From Cryptomeria japonica (Eukaryota > Streptophyta > Pinopsida > Cupressales > Cupressaceae), in assembly GCF_030272615.1 (NCBI RefSeq), contig NC_081405.1:23947772-24011771 (forward strand): a stretch of 64,000 bases of DNA, given 5' to 3'. The position numbers and the translations under genes were made by a program. The notes beneath the pieces are model-generated. The model did not search any database and was not told the DNA's origin. It was given only the letters and a program-made list of their open reading frames with translations. Below, one piece after another: positions 11,623 through 22,792 of the stretch (within the stretch, counting starts at the first letter, position 1; each line of letters begins with the position of its first letter).

Positions 11623-12755
11623 TGTTAGGCCCAATATGGAAAGCTAATGTATTGAAAGGGGAGGGGTGAATCAGTACTCCAAAACTTTTCTTGAATAATA
11701 ACTTTACTGTTATGCATAAACCAAATAGTGCAATAACATAAAATAAAGCTAAAACAAATAGATAGCAATCATACATGATTCACTCCATAGCACATATATT
11801 TTGGTTACGCAGAAACTCTTGGTCAGAGAGAAAAACTGCGGTGGGGATGGCACCCACAACTTCACTATTGCAATAATAAAGAGTGCTCGGTTAGAGCTAC
11901 ATGTTAACTATTTCTGATAGCTTACCCTGTTAGGAGTAATAAGATCTGTTAGATCTACCTTGCTAAAGGATTTTACAACACTTAATCTAAATGTTGCACC
12001 TGGTTAGAGGCTTTACAATTTATAGACTTGATTAGAGTCTTTTACCCTGTTAAAGGTTTCTCCTTCAACTTCACAATATTACAATAAAATCATTACAAAT
12101 ATCTGCAACTTTACATCTGAAATTTTATAGAAGATTCTATGTGCTTAGAATAGATTACCTTGCTTATAGCATACCTCGGTAACCCATATAGTAACTCGGT
12201 AAACCCTTCTGTTTACTCTGTTCTTTGACTATTCTCTGAAAACCTTCTCGGTGACCTCTGTGTCTCTGTAATAGTCTTCTTTTTCTCACACATACAACCT
12301 TAACTTGTGTTGTATAAATAGATCTCTTAAGAAAGTGATCCAATTCATTTCTTCGATCTTACAAACATGATTTATCGAATGAATAACTATACAAAATATT
12401 TCATTGGTTAGATGACCTCGAAATCATACACAATCTTCTAGTGTAATTTCCAATGTGATAATGGTTGGATGTGCCTCGATCTTGTAACATGTTTTCATAT
12501 GCATGTCCAGGTTCAATGAATCTGGTAACACATTTCACTCGGTGTGTCATCTTTGTTGCTCGATAGACATGAAAAGATACGCGGTAGACAACTCGATGTA
12601 TACTGCGTTCTGTAACTGCTTTCTTCTATAACCGACTAGACTGTGCATATCGACTTCTCTGTGTAAACTGACTGCGTGATTTGGTAGTGTTAACCGACTA
12701 GAGTATATAGTATAACTTTGAAATAAAACTAATGGCAATCTGATAAGTAGTAATA
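11623..12755 (-). repeat. Element B 5' LTR
   Basis: It reads TGTTAGGCCC... to ...GTAGTAATA on the plus strand; the terminal CA has become TA. It borders the primer site at 11609-11620. The G-rich motif near the start is at 11654-11673. Confidence 0.9.
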
Positions 12756-12761
12756 GTTGAG

Positions 12762-14554
12762 AAGTTAACTGAATCAAGATGAGATAGAAGAGCCATGACT
12801 GTGAATGATATTAATGATCATGCAGTTAAATTTGTATCTATGGTGATCGACTATAGAATCTTCTATTCAAGCAGAATGAACAATATACTGGTAGCAACAA
12901 TTCACACTACATATTGGATGATTGGGGAAAACATGGACTATGACTTGACTGAAGCTCTAAGGAGTCAATTAGTGGAAAATTTGGAAGCAATCAAGAAGGA
13001 CAATAATATTAGATTCAAGCTTGGATAGCTTATCATGGGCTTATTCTTTTATTTCCAAAACTTTTTCCCCGATATTGGTAATGTACAATGGATAACCAGG
13101 ACACTCGCCCTACTGCAGATAAAGAACAACTTTAGGATGATGAATGACAAGTTTAATGATATTTCATGGGGATATTTTAAGAAATTTAAGAATTAAATTC
13201 ATGCTAGGGAATGCATACCAGCAAAGGTAGTCAATTGATATGAGGATTCTATTTATTTTATGGTAGACACATATACATGCTTGATGGAAGTTGTTATTCC
13301 AAGGACCACATGGGTAATGCCCATGGGTTATGAAGTAGATAAAGATCTAATTGTTTCTTATGATGATCATTTGTTAGCTCAACTAGTTGATACCACTGCT
13401 GAGAGGTTTGGAACCTACAAGGAGAAACTACTAAAAGTAAACTCTAAATTACAACAACTAGTGATAGCAAAGAAAGTAACGAAAGAGGTAGAGGCCTTTA
13501 TTGAATAGGCCAGATTTACAAAAGAACAAATAGTTGCAAAAAGAGGAAAATATGAGGCTAAACAAGGTGGAACTTCCAGTGTTCCAACCAGTACCTCCAC
13601 TGGTAAGACCAAAGCAGCCAAAGCAGCTGAAAAGAAGAAGGCAAAAGAACCTAAGGTGAAGCCTGTTGAATCCCAAAGAGGGAAGCCTACAAAAAATTAA
13701 TTTCAAGGGAAAGGTAAACTTGTTGAACCTCCATTTGTGCCTGCCCAAACCGGAAAAATAAAGAAGGCAAAAGCTCACAAACCTGTGATAGATGTAGAGG
13801 CTACATAATCAGAATAAGATAAGAGAGCACTGAGGGAAAGTACTAAGAAGCATAAGACTACTGGAAAAGGTAAAGTAGCTAAGAAAATATTGACACTTGA
13901 AGATTCTTTTACAAGAATGGTTCGAATAATTGAGGAGTATGGGATATACAAAGGTTTGAACATATTGTTTACTCATTTATCTGAAGTCAACAAAGGGAGA
14001 TTGAAGATGCAAGGTGGCAAGGGGAAATTAGCCTAGATAAAGAATTTATTGATTATACACATAAACACTTGCAACCGGAAGCAACTGAAAAGGAAATTGA
14101 GAAGATAAAGGTTAATAAAAAAGCATTCTTTAGATCAAAAAAAATATTAACACGAATTCTTGTTGGAGAGACTGAATCAGTTCAAAAGGAGACTGAGATT
14201 TTGATGAAAAAGGCTTTAGGTCTCATCCCCGATGAAGAAGAGGAAAAAGATGAAGAAATTGAGGATAATATCCCTATAAAGACGAAGTCAAAAGAACTTC
14301 CTAAAGGTGTAAAGATCACATATTTTGAACCAGACAACAAGTATATGTACGATGACCCTATTGATAATGAACCAGTAGATATAATAGATGATGATACTGA
14401 TGATGCTGATAATATTGCTAACACTATTGACAATATAGATATTTTTGAAGTTGATGTACAAATGTTTCAAACTCAACAAGAACAGGAAGAAAATAAAGAT
14501 GAAAAGAAAGCAGAAGACAAGTGCTCAACTGAGCAACTGATGGATGCACAGTCA
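12762..14554 (+). pseudogene. Element A ORF2, segment 2 of 3
   Basis: The frame continues directly from segment 1 after the B target duplication. It includes LIMGLFFYFQNFFPDIGNVQ, matching B's FGSLLVCMFFYFEKFFP block. A Lys/Ala/Pro-rich basic stretch (about 13500-13890) and an acidic stretch (14225-14540) follow. Stops occur near 12780, 13026, 13194, 13236 and 13506, among others, with one frame change near 14035. The 165-codon open piece 14069-14566 is the acidic tail of this segment and not a separate gene. It is cut by element C near 14554. Confidence 0.7.
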
Positions 14555-15624
14555 ACAGAGAATTAACACAATGCAACCATACCACATAACACCATGATTT
14601 GTACAATAAGGGGCACAGTCAACAGAAAGTATGTGATACAATAAGGGGCCTACACATATATGAAGGCACATTGCCTAGAGTGTACTACTCATTACAAAGG
14701 AGTCACACTGACTACAAAGAGGTTAAAACCACCTCAATATAATTGGACAACAATCTAGAAGAATGAATTGCCAAAGATAGCATCTACCATGCCTGATTAT
14801 AGTCCTGGTTAAGCTCAATACCAAAGGCCTTTGACCTCTTACATAAACCCAATTTTGTCTTCAATGATCAACCAAATCCTCGGCATGAATGATATTACAT
14901 TATTCGCACATTACATTCCTTTTCCACAACCACGATCTACAATGAGATCTTACATCAATTTATACAAACCCTAAGGCCTAAACCAATTAGGTCGACCACC
15001 TAAAAGATATTATAATAAGATCATTACATATATCCATATTACAATGATATGCCATGTCGACTTTAGACCAAAACAACATTAACCAATCCGTAAATCATCT
15101 GGGTAACGTGTAGGAAATGCGTTACATGATACTAGTCCATAACTTGAATAGATACCAGACCTAATTTGGGTCCACTACGCTAAAGCGATGTCTCCAATCA
15201 GTCGAGGCATGAACAAAGATCATCTTCAACATCCTGAATTCCATCTAGAAGCCACACCAACACCACTTATGCATCCTATCAAAGATTCTCATTAAAAGCT
15301 TTGCTAGTAAAACCTTAAACCCTTACTGATATAGGCTTACTAGAATGTATGATATCATCTGATCACCAATTCAATACCAAATGACCAAAACATACTCCAG
15401 AAACATATAACACATCAAACCAAACAAATTCCATTGATCAAAACATGTCAGTAGTATCCAACTGATAGTCCCTTCTGTCGGTAACACTAGTTCTTCTACC
15501 GGTAGCATTATTTCTCTACCAGTAACCAAAGTCTACCTGTCAGTAACCAATCATAATAGCTAGTATTAACATCAATGACAAAACATCAATGCAATACATA
15601 ATCAATTCCTCCATATTGCCAACA
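14554..15624 (-). repeat. Element C 3' LTR, truncated and internally deleted
   Basis: It matches the 5' LTR from about 20366 onward. The segment between 'catgatttgtac' and 'cagaaagtatg' is shortened and rearranged relative to the intact copy. 'cacagtcaacaga' occurs both at the left junction (14547-14559) and inside the LTR (about 14612-14624), suggesting repair through short homology. A TATA-like atttata is at 14958-14964 (TATAAAT on the minus strand). Confidence 0.75.
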
Positions 15625-15983
15625 ATATCCCCCTTTGGCATTGATGGCAACACTAGAGGTGAAAAAAAAAAAACATCTAAGTGCCAAGAAATGCCAAAAA
15701 TTTCTCATAGAAGATATAGCAATGAATAACTGAAAAATCCCACCAACTCCCCCTGAGGAGTGCAGTCCAATTTGAAATTGATCTAAATCTCTCCCATATA
15801 ACATATTTTTTCACATCATGTATCTCTCCCCCTTTGAAATCAATGCCAAAGATATGTCATAGATATCAAAATCCTATGAATCTCAAAGCTAACTACTCCC
15901 CCTAAGTAGTAGTACCACTACATCAATCCGGAGCAAATGATAATGTTGATGATTCATGCCAGACTGATGCTTTGCTCCATCAA
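15625..15983 (-). promoter_or_regulatory. Element C PPT region with repeated polypurine tracts
   Basis: On the minus strand, G-run purine tracts occur next to the LTR (15625-15638) and again near 15748, 15826 and 15896. The boundary tract is bracketed by an inverted repeat: 15634-15656 pairs with 15560-15583 inside the LTR. No gene is seen here; the small frame at 15586-15804 overlaps the LTR and is rejected. Confidence 0.6.
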
Positions 15984-18634
15984 TTAAGTTTCCGCTGGAG
16001 GGGTAGATACCCCTAACTTGTCTCTCAAATGCTCAAATGATTCCTTAGACAATGGTTTAGTGAATATATCTGCAATCTTCTCTTTAGTGTTCACATAAAC
16101 CAATTTGACTTCCTTTTCTTCCACCTTGTCCTTCAAAAAGTTATATTTTATTGATATGTGCTTAGACTTCGAGTAGAATACTGGATTCTTAGACATGTCA
16201 ATAGCTAAAGAGTTATCACAATAGCTAACTATTTGTTCACTACAATTTACCTTGATATCCTTCAACATTTTCTTCATCCACAAGACCTGTGTGCAATTAG
16301 TTGCTGCAACATATTCAGCTTCTATAGTAGATAAAGAAATGCATGAGTATTTTTTGCTGATCCATGAAACCAATTTCTTTCCAAGAAATAAAGCTCCACC
16401 AGAAGTGCTCTTCCTGTCATCAGTATCTCCTACCCAATCTGAATTTGTATATGCACATAAAGTGAAGTTATCATCTCTAGAATACCATAAGCCATATTCT
16501 GTTGTTCCTTGCAAATACCAAAATATCCCCTTTACACATATTCATGATTTTCTTTAGGATTGCTTTGATATCTTGAAACAATACTTACTGCATTCACAAT
16601 ATCTGGTCTAGTCTAAGTTAGATATAACAAGCCACCAATCATGGACTTATACCTTGTCGAATTTACCGGTGTAGATGTGTCTTTGATAGATAATTTCTCA
16701 CTTGTCACCATAGGAGTACTTACCGGTTTGGAATTATCCATACCAAACTTCTTCAACAATTCCCTTAGATACTTAGTTTGACAGATAAAAATACCTTTGT
16801 TGGTTTGATTAATCTGCAAACCTAAGAAAAATCTCATTTCACCAATCATAGACATTGCAAATTCATCCTTCATATTATTAGAGAATTCCATTCATAATTT
16901 ATCTTCACCTCCAAAAATGATATCATCAACAAATACTTCAATAATAAGAATATCATCATCAATAATCTTCTAATATAAATTACTGTCAACACTGCCCTTA
17001 GTAAAACCAACCTTCAAAAGATATTTATCCAACCTTGCATACCAAGCTCTAGGAGCTTGTTTGAATCCATATAATGCTTTCCTTAACCTGCAAACTATAT
17101 CTTTGTCATCTGTCAGTAAAAATCCATCAAGTTGCTCAATGTATACTTCTTCCTCAAGTTCACCATTAAAAAATGCACATTTAACCTCCATTTGATAGAC
17201 CTTATAGTTTTTATATGTTGCATAGGCAAGAAATAGTCTAACAGCTTCAATTCTAGCTAGAGGTGCAAATGTCTCACCATAATCAATTCCTTCCATTTGA
17301 GAATGTCCTTTACAAACCAATCTAGCCTTATTTCTTACAACTTGACCATCCTCATTTAGTTTATTTCTAAAAATCCATTTAGTTCCAATAACATTCTTAT
17401 TTTTAGGTTCGGGAGCTAAAGTCCAAGTGTCATTCTTCTTTATCTGATCTAATTCATCTTCCATAGCCTTTAACAAATATTTATCTTTACAAGCTTCAAT
17501 AATAGATGTCAACTCAACTTGAGAAATAAGACATACCTCTTCATTTTCTAGTCTTCTTTTTGTCATAACTCCCTTGTTCCTATCTCTGATGATTTGATCT
17601 TCAGAATAATTTAATCTTACATACCTTGGTTTCTTTTGAACTTCAGGTTCTCTGTCCTAATCATCAGTTATAGTTGAATTTTCTAATTGTGCTGGTGTAG
17701 TTGTCTCAGTGTCTTATACTAGTTGAGGAATTGTCAGATCACTTATGATCATTTCCACTGCCAGTTCTCTATCATATGATATAGATTGATCTTTGTATTG
17801 CTCATCCACTTTCACATTTGTGCTCTCCACAAATTTCTGCAATCTTTTTTTCTAACATCTATATGCTTTTCTCTTAATTGAATATCCAAGAAATATCCCT
17901 TCATCACATCTAGGATCAAACTTCCCAATTGAATCATCCCTTTTGATATAACATTTACTTACCAAAATTCTGAAATATTTAAGAGTAGGTATATGTCCAA
18001 ACCATAATTCATAAGGAGTCTTACCAGTTTCACCGTTGATATGAACTCTGTTTAATATGTAGAGTACTGTAATCACTGCTTCTCTCTAGTAGATGTGAGG
18101 CAATTTGGCTTCCATCATCATGGTTTTTGTTGCATCCAAAATGGTTATATTCTTCCTTTCCACTAATCCATTCTGCTGAGGAGTCTAGGGTGTAGATAGT
18201 TGTCTCCTAATTCCATTTATCTCACAATAACTATTAAATTCATGAGAAGTGAACTCACCACCTTGATCCAATCTTAGACATTTGATTTTCAATCCAGTTT
18301 TTGTTTCCCCCATTGCTTTAAAGATCTTGAAATTTTCAAAAGCTTCAGACTTCTCCCTTAGAAAAGTCACCCACATCATTCTAGAATAATCATCAATTAT
18401 TAGCATGAAGTATCTATCACCTTGAAAGCCTCTGGAATCAAGCACATCATTGGATTTATCATGTATTCTATTAAAATAAGTTCTAACTTGCTTTCCCAAT
18501 TGACATTCGTTACATACCAGATTATGAGGCTTTATAATCTTAGGTATATCTCTAACTGCCTTTGTTGAACTGATCTTAACAATATAATCAAAATTAACAT
18601 GAAACAACCTCTTATGCCATAACCAACTCATCAA
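15984..18634 (-). pseudogene. Element C pol: integrase, reverse transcriptase, RNase H
   Basis: Reading on the minus strand: a GAG-pre-integrase zinc region (LWHKRLFHVNFDYIV ... CNECQLGKQ), integrase core, RT with [29 protein letters not shown] and the catalytic VFVDDI box (near 16950), then RNase H with CAYTNSDW, LSTIEAEY and YCDNS. The frame is open apart from stops near 18185, 17852, 16970 and 16613 until a frameshift just before 16514. Compared with element F, the integrase lacks about a dozen residues after NDVLD, removing the segment that normally carries the first catalytic Asp (HTDL). The copy cannot encode active integrase. Confidence 0.85.
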
Positions 18635-18755
18635 TATGAGAAATCAAACATGTTTTATCACCAATGTTCAAGTGAAAGATATTACCTCTAGTTTGAGTAC
18701 CGATTGCAATCTCCAAACCAGTTATGTTAATGATTTTGCATTTTCTATTTTTGAA

Positions 18756-20144
18756 CTAAAGTTGGAATCCCTTGTCCACCAATTGACCAACACTTAAAAG
18801 ATTATGCTTTAAACCTTCTACATAGTAGACATTATCAATATTATGCTTACCATCCAGAGAAATAATACCTCTACCTTTGATCATACATGCTTTATCATCT
18901 CCAAATCTGACTTGACTGCCATTGAATTCTTGTAGGGACATAAATTTTCTTTTATCTCCAGTCATATGATGTGAGCATCCACTATCAATTACCCATTCAT
19001 CCTTATCTCCAACTTTTTCTGCCAAGGCCTTTTCTTCATTCTTGATAACCGGTTCCAGTTCATCTTCCTTTATAGCATAGAATACCCATTCCTTTCCATT
19101 GCCGAGTCCATTAGCAGAGTTTCTTGTCGGTTCATCATCTGAATCATCACTTACTCCTTCCTCATCTGCTATGTAGAATAGTTTGTTTTTCTTGAATCTA
19201 TATTTGTTCTGATTAGGCTTAAATGATTTCTTAACTCTTTCTTCAAATCTTGCATTTCTTTCAGGACATCTAGATGCCAAATGACCAATCTTATTGCATG
19301 CAAAACATTTAAAAGGTGCTTTTCCTTCATACTTTCTTCATGGCAGTCCTTTAGGTACTCTTCTAGTAAATAAGGCTTCAAGTTGCTCAAATTCTTCATC
19401 CTCTTTCCTCATATCTTCCAATTCTTTTTCATATAGAGCTCTCCAATCACTTTTATCGGTAGATGATGATGCATGAAAAGCAAGTTCATATTTTACAGCT
19501 CCGAAAGGTCCAAATTCTTCAAGCTCAAAAGAAGATAATTTCCCAATCAAAATGTCTCTGTTAACTGAAGTGTTTGCCATTGTTCTCAATTCATTAATTG
19601 CAATATCCTTCACCTTGTAAGCCGGTGGTAGGGCTCTCAAAACATTAGAAACTATTTCATCTACACTTAGAGATCCTTCACAACATTGAATTCCCATGAC
19701 AATCTCATTTACTCTTTCCATAAATGTAGCAATTCTTTCATTATATTCCATCTTCAAGTTCTTATATCTTACTCGGTAACCATCAAGTTTAGAAATTTTG
19801 ATAGTAGGGTCACCTTCATTCAGAGTTTGCAATTTATCCCACATAACCTTTGTAGATGATTTATCAGTCAATTCCATGATTTGCTGATCAGTGAGTGCAC
19901 ACAAGAGGGCTTCTCTAGCTTTGCATTCATTTTCAATATTTTTGTCCAAGTTTGCTGGAGCAGGATTTCCAAATGTTGGATCATAAGGTGTATATCCTTT
20001 CTCAGTGATCTCCCAAATATCCTTGCCAAGACATCTAAGATGAATCTCCATTCGGATTTTCCATATCCCATAATTTGTTCCATCAAGCTTAGGAATTTCT
20101 CTTCTGAAAATAGTTGCTGGTGGATTTGAAGTATTAGTTGCCAT
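18756..20144 (-). pseudogene. Element C gag and protease
   Basis: ATG 20144 (MATNTSNPPATIFRREIPKL) starts a Copia gag with the usual LDGTNYGIWKIRM opening. The zinc knuckle is CFACNKIGHLASRC (about 19300) and the aspartic protease motif is VIDSGCSHHMTG (about 18970). One TGA at 19338-19340 interrupts the frame, which otherwise runs to a TAG at 18756 at a position that fits Gln. A one-base frame change follows near 18640, joining to the integrase. This is the best-preserved Copia gag in the window. Confidence 0.87.
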
Positions 20145-20202
20145 AGGATCTACCTCAAGAGGTTAAGCTTCTGCAAAAGAGGACCAAGGCTTTGATACCA
20201 AT

Positions 20203-21483
20203 TGTTAGATTAACCGGTGGACAACTAAGAGGAGGAGGGGGGGTGAATCAGTTGTCAATAGATTATATTAATCAAACCACTTTATAACCTTTAATTGGAG
20301 CACATAAACAATGAATAACGAAATAGTAGAAATAGATATCGGTAAACAATAAAACTTAAGAATGAAACAGAGAATTAACACAATGCAACTATACCACATA
20401 ACATCATGATTTGTACATGGAAAGCTCAGTAAAGGGAAAAACCTCGGTGGGAAGCCTACCCACAGTCAGATAATACTTCTACAGAAAGTATGTGATACAA
20501 TAAGGGGCCTACACATACAAGAAGGCACACTACCTAGAGCGTACTGCTCATTACAAAGGAGTCACACTGACTATAGAGAGGTTAAAACCATCTCAATATA
20601 ATTGGACAACAATCTAGAAGAATGAATTGCCAAAGATAGCATCTACCATGTCTGATTATAGTCCCGATTAAGCTCAATACCAGAGGCCTTTGACCTCTTA
20701 CATAAACCCAATTCGATCTTCAATGATCGACCAAATCCTCTGCCTGAATGATATTATAGTATTTGCACATTACATTCCTTTTCCATGACCATGATCTACA
20801 ATGAGATCTTACATCAATTTATACAAACCCTAATGCCTAAACCAATTAGGTTGGCCACCTAAAATATATTATAATAAGATCATTACATATATCCATATTA
20901 CAATGATATGTCATGTCAGCTTTAGACCAAAACAACATTAACCAATCTATAAATCATCCCAATAACATGTAGGGAACACATTACATGATACTGGTACATA
21001 ACCTGAATAGATACCAGACCTAATTTGGGTCCACTACGCCAAAGCGATTTCTCCAATCAATCGAGGCACAAACAAAGATCATCTTCAACATCCTGAATTC
21101 CAACTAGAAGCCACACCAATACCACTTATGCATCCTGTCAAAGATTCTTAGTAAATGCTCTGCCGATAAAACCTCAAACCCTTACTGGTATAGGCTTACT
21201 AGAATGTATGATAGCATCCGATCACCAAGTCAATACCAACTGACCAAAACATACTCCAGAAACATGCAACACATCAAACCAAACATATTCTATCGATCCA
21301 AACATGTCGATAGTATCCAACTGATAGTCCCTTCTGCTGATAACACTAGTTGTTCTATTGATAACATTAGTTCTCTACTAGTAACCAAATTCTATCTATC
21401 GGTAACCAATCATAACAACTAGTGTTGACATCAATGACAAAACATCAATGCAACACATAATCAATTCCTCCATATTGCCAATA
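20203..21483 (-). repeat. Element C 5' LTR
   Basis: It reads TGTTAGATTAACCGG... to ...ATATTGCCAATA on the plus strand; the terminal CA has become TA. It contains the G-rich motif at 20227-20250 and a TATA-like atttata at 20817-20823 (TATAAAT on the minus strand), about 0.6 kb from the primer-site end. Confidence 0.87.
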
Positions 21484-22515
21484 GATAAGGAAGAGGAAGC
21501 ACCAGTGAAAGAACAGACTATTGAAAATCTGCAACCAGTCAAGGACACCACTAATGAAGAGAAGAAAATAGAGAAGGTGGAAGAGGGGAGGAGAACATAA
21601 GAAATAAAGACAACTCCTAAGGTACCTCCTGAATCCAAACTAAAGAAAACAATAGTTGATGATGATGATGATGACTCTGTGAGCATTAAAGGTCCTATTA
21701 ATATGGACAATTTGAGTTCTTCAGAGTTAATGGAGATTTCTACTGCAATGAAATCTCGTGCACAAAAGAAAATATTGAAGGAACAACAAAGAGAAGAAGA
21801 GACTATAAGGACCACTGTTGATATTTTGTCAAGTCTCCTACTAGAGACTGATACAAAATATTTGGCTACCCCTATTTCCAAACTTGGATAGTAAGTTGTT
21901 AGTATCGGTGAACAACTTAAAACCTTCGAAGAAGCTGCATAAATTTCTATTAAAAATGATTACAAGAAGAAAATGGGAGAATAGTTAATTGTTGAGATAC
22001 ATAAAGGCAAAGTATCCCTAATGGTGAATAAAGAGTTGTTAAAGACCAGATTGGAAACTGGCTGTAAGATTTTGACTACTATCTCCCAATTTTCATTATT
22101 TTGTGCTCACTTGAGAAAGAAGAGAGTTGATACTAAGAAGCAGATACAAAAGTTAAGTGAAACATTCACATCGGTACAAGACTCAGTAATCACTTTTGAT
22201 AAAAAGTTTGTTGATTTACAACACCAGTTAGAACCATATGAACATGAGCAAGTGAAATGGGTCAGATCACTGAAAGAACTCCAGACTCAACTACTTCCAA
22301 AAGTAGATATTCTTTTGAGAGCATTCACAAAATCAGAGGCAATTTGGGCTACTCCAGAGATGAGTATAGTTGATTCTATGGAGGATTTCACAACACAGAT
22401 AATGAAACATGTTAAGATTACCAAGACACTGTTAGAAATTTGGGACAATGATCTAAAACAGTTGAAGTTTCATTTCAGTGATGTTTTCTTGAGAATTGCA
22501 TTGCAAAGACCTTAA
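21484..22515 (+). pseudogene. Element A ORF2, segment 3 of 3 (helical C-terminus)
   Basis: The frame resumes with an acidic/basic stretch (DKEEEAPVKEQ), an Asp run and INMDNLSSSELMEIST, which lines up with B's PNMDISKLKGQALIDFVEL. The last 164 codons (22021-22515) are open and strongly helical (for example KKQIQKLSETF). Stops near 21598, 21889 and 21985 interrupt the upstream part. The end at 22513-22515 is followed by polypurine tracts, so this is the 3' end of the last gene of A. Confidence 0.7.
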
Positions 22516-22792
22516 CACTTTTATCTCTATATATACATGCAGTTATGATGACAAATTTTGATGTAGTGTATGTATTTTACTTCTTTATTTGACATTGTTG
22601 TCAAAGGGGGAGAAGAATTAGTTTAAGATTTAGTCAAAAATTTGTATGTACTATTAAGGGGGAGTAATAGTTTTATTTTTGTAACGACATGCAAATGCTA
22701 AGGGGGAGTGTATGTCATGAAGTCAATTTTTGTTTTGGACACTTGGTTGATAAAATTTTCCTAAGTGTTGCCATCAATGCCAAAGGGGAGAT
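22516..22792 (+). promoter_or_regulatory. Element A 3' region with four polypurine tracts
   Basis: Purine tracts with G-runs occur near 22604 (caaagggggagaag), 22658 (aagggggag), 22700 (aagggggag) and at 22780-22792 next to the LTR. The last is the likely PPT. It is preceded by gttgccatcaatgc (22767-22780), which can pair with cattgatggcaac inside the LTR (about 22909-22921). Confidence 0.6.

Larger units (their letters stand above)
4835..12755 (-). mobile_element. Element B: two-gene LTR retrotransposon without visible pol, inserted in A ORF2
   Basis: The LTRs are 4835-5982 (3') and 11623-12755 (5'), about 1.14 kb each. The flanking duplication is GTTGAG (6 bp as read; a 5-bp site is possible if one LTR terminal base is assigned differently). 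The 5' LTR is followed on the minus strand by TGGTATCAGAGA (11609-11620), an initiator-Met primer site with one mismatch. The PPT AAAAGGGGAGAT adjoins the 3' LTR at 5983-5996. Gene order matches A. No pol domains are visible across the 5.6-kb interior. Confidence 0.9.
14554..21483 (-). mobile_element. Element C: Ty1/Copia retrotransposon inserted in A ORF2
   Basis: The 5' LTR is 20203-21483 (1,281 bp). The 3' LTR is a damaged copy, about 14554-15624, lacking roughly its first 160 bases (plus-strand orientation) and an internal piece. The primer site on the minus strand is TGGTATCAAAGC (20189-20200). The PPT CCAAAGGGGGATAT lies at 15625-15638. Domain order on the minus strand is gag, protease, integrase, RT, RNase H, i.e. 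Copia. The right flank resumes A ORF2 at 21484; the left target duplication is lost with the LTR end. Confidence 0.88.
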
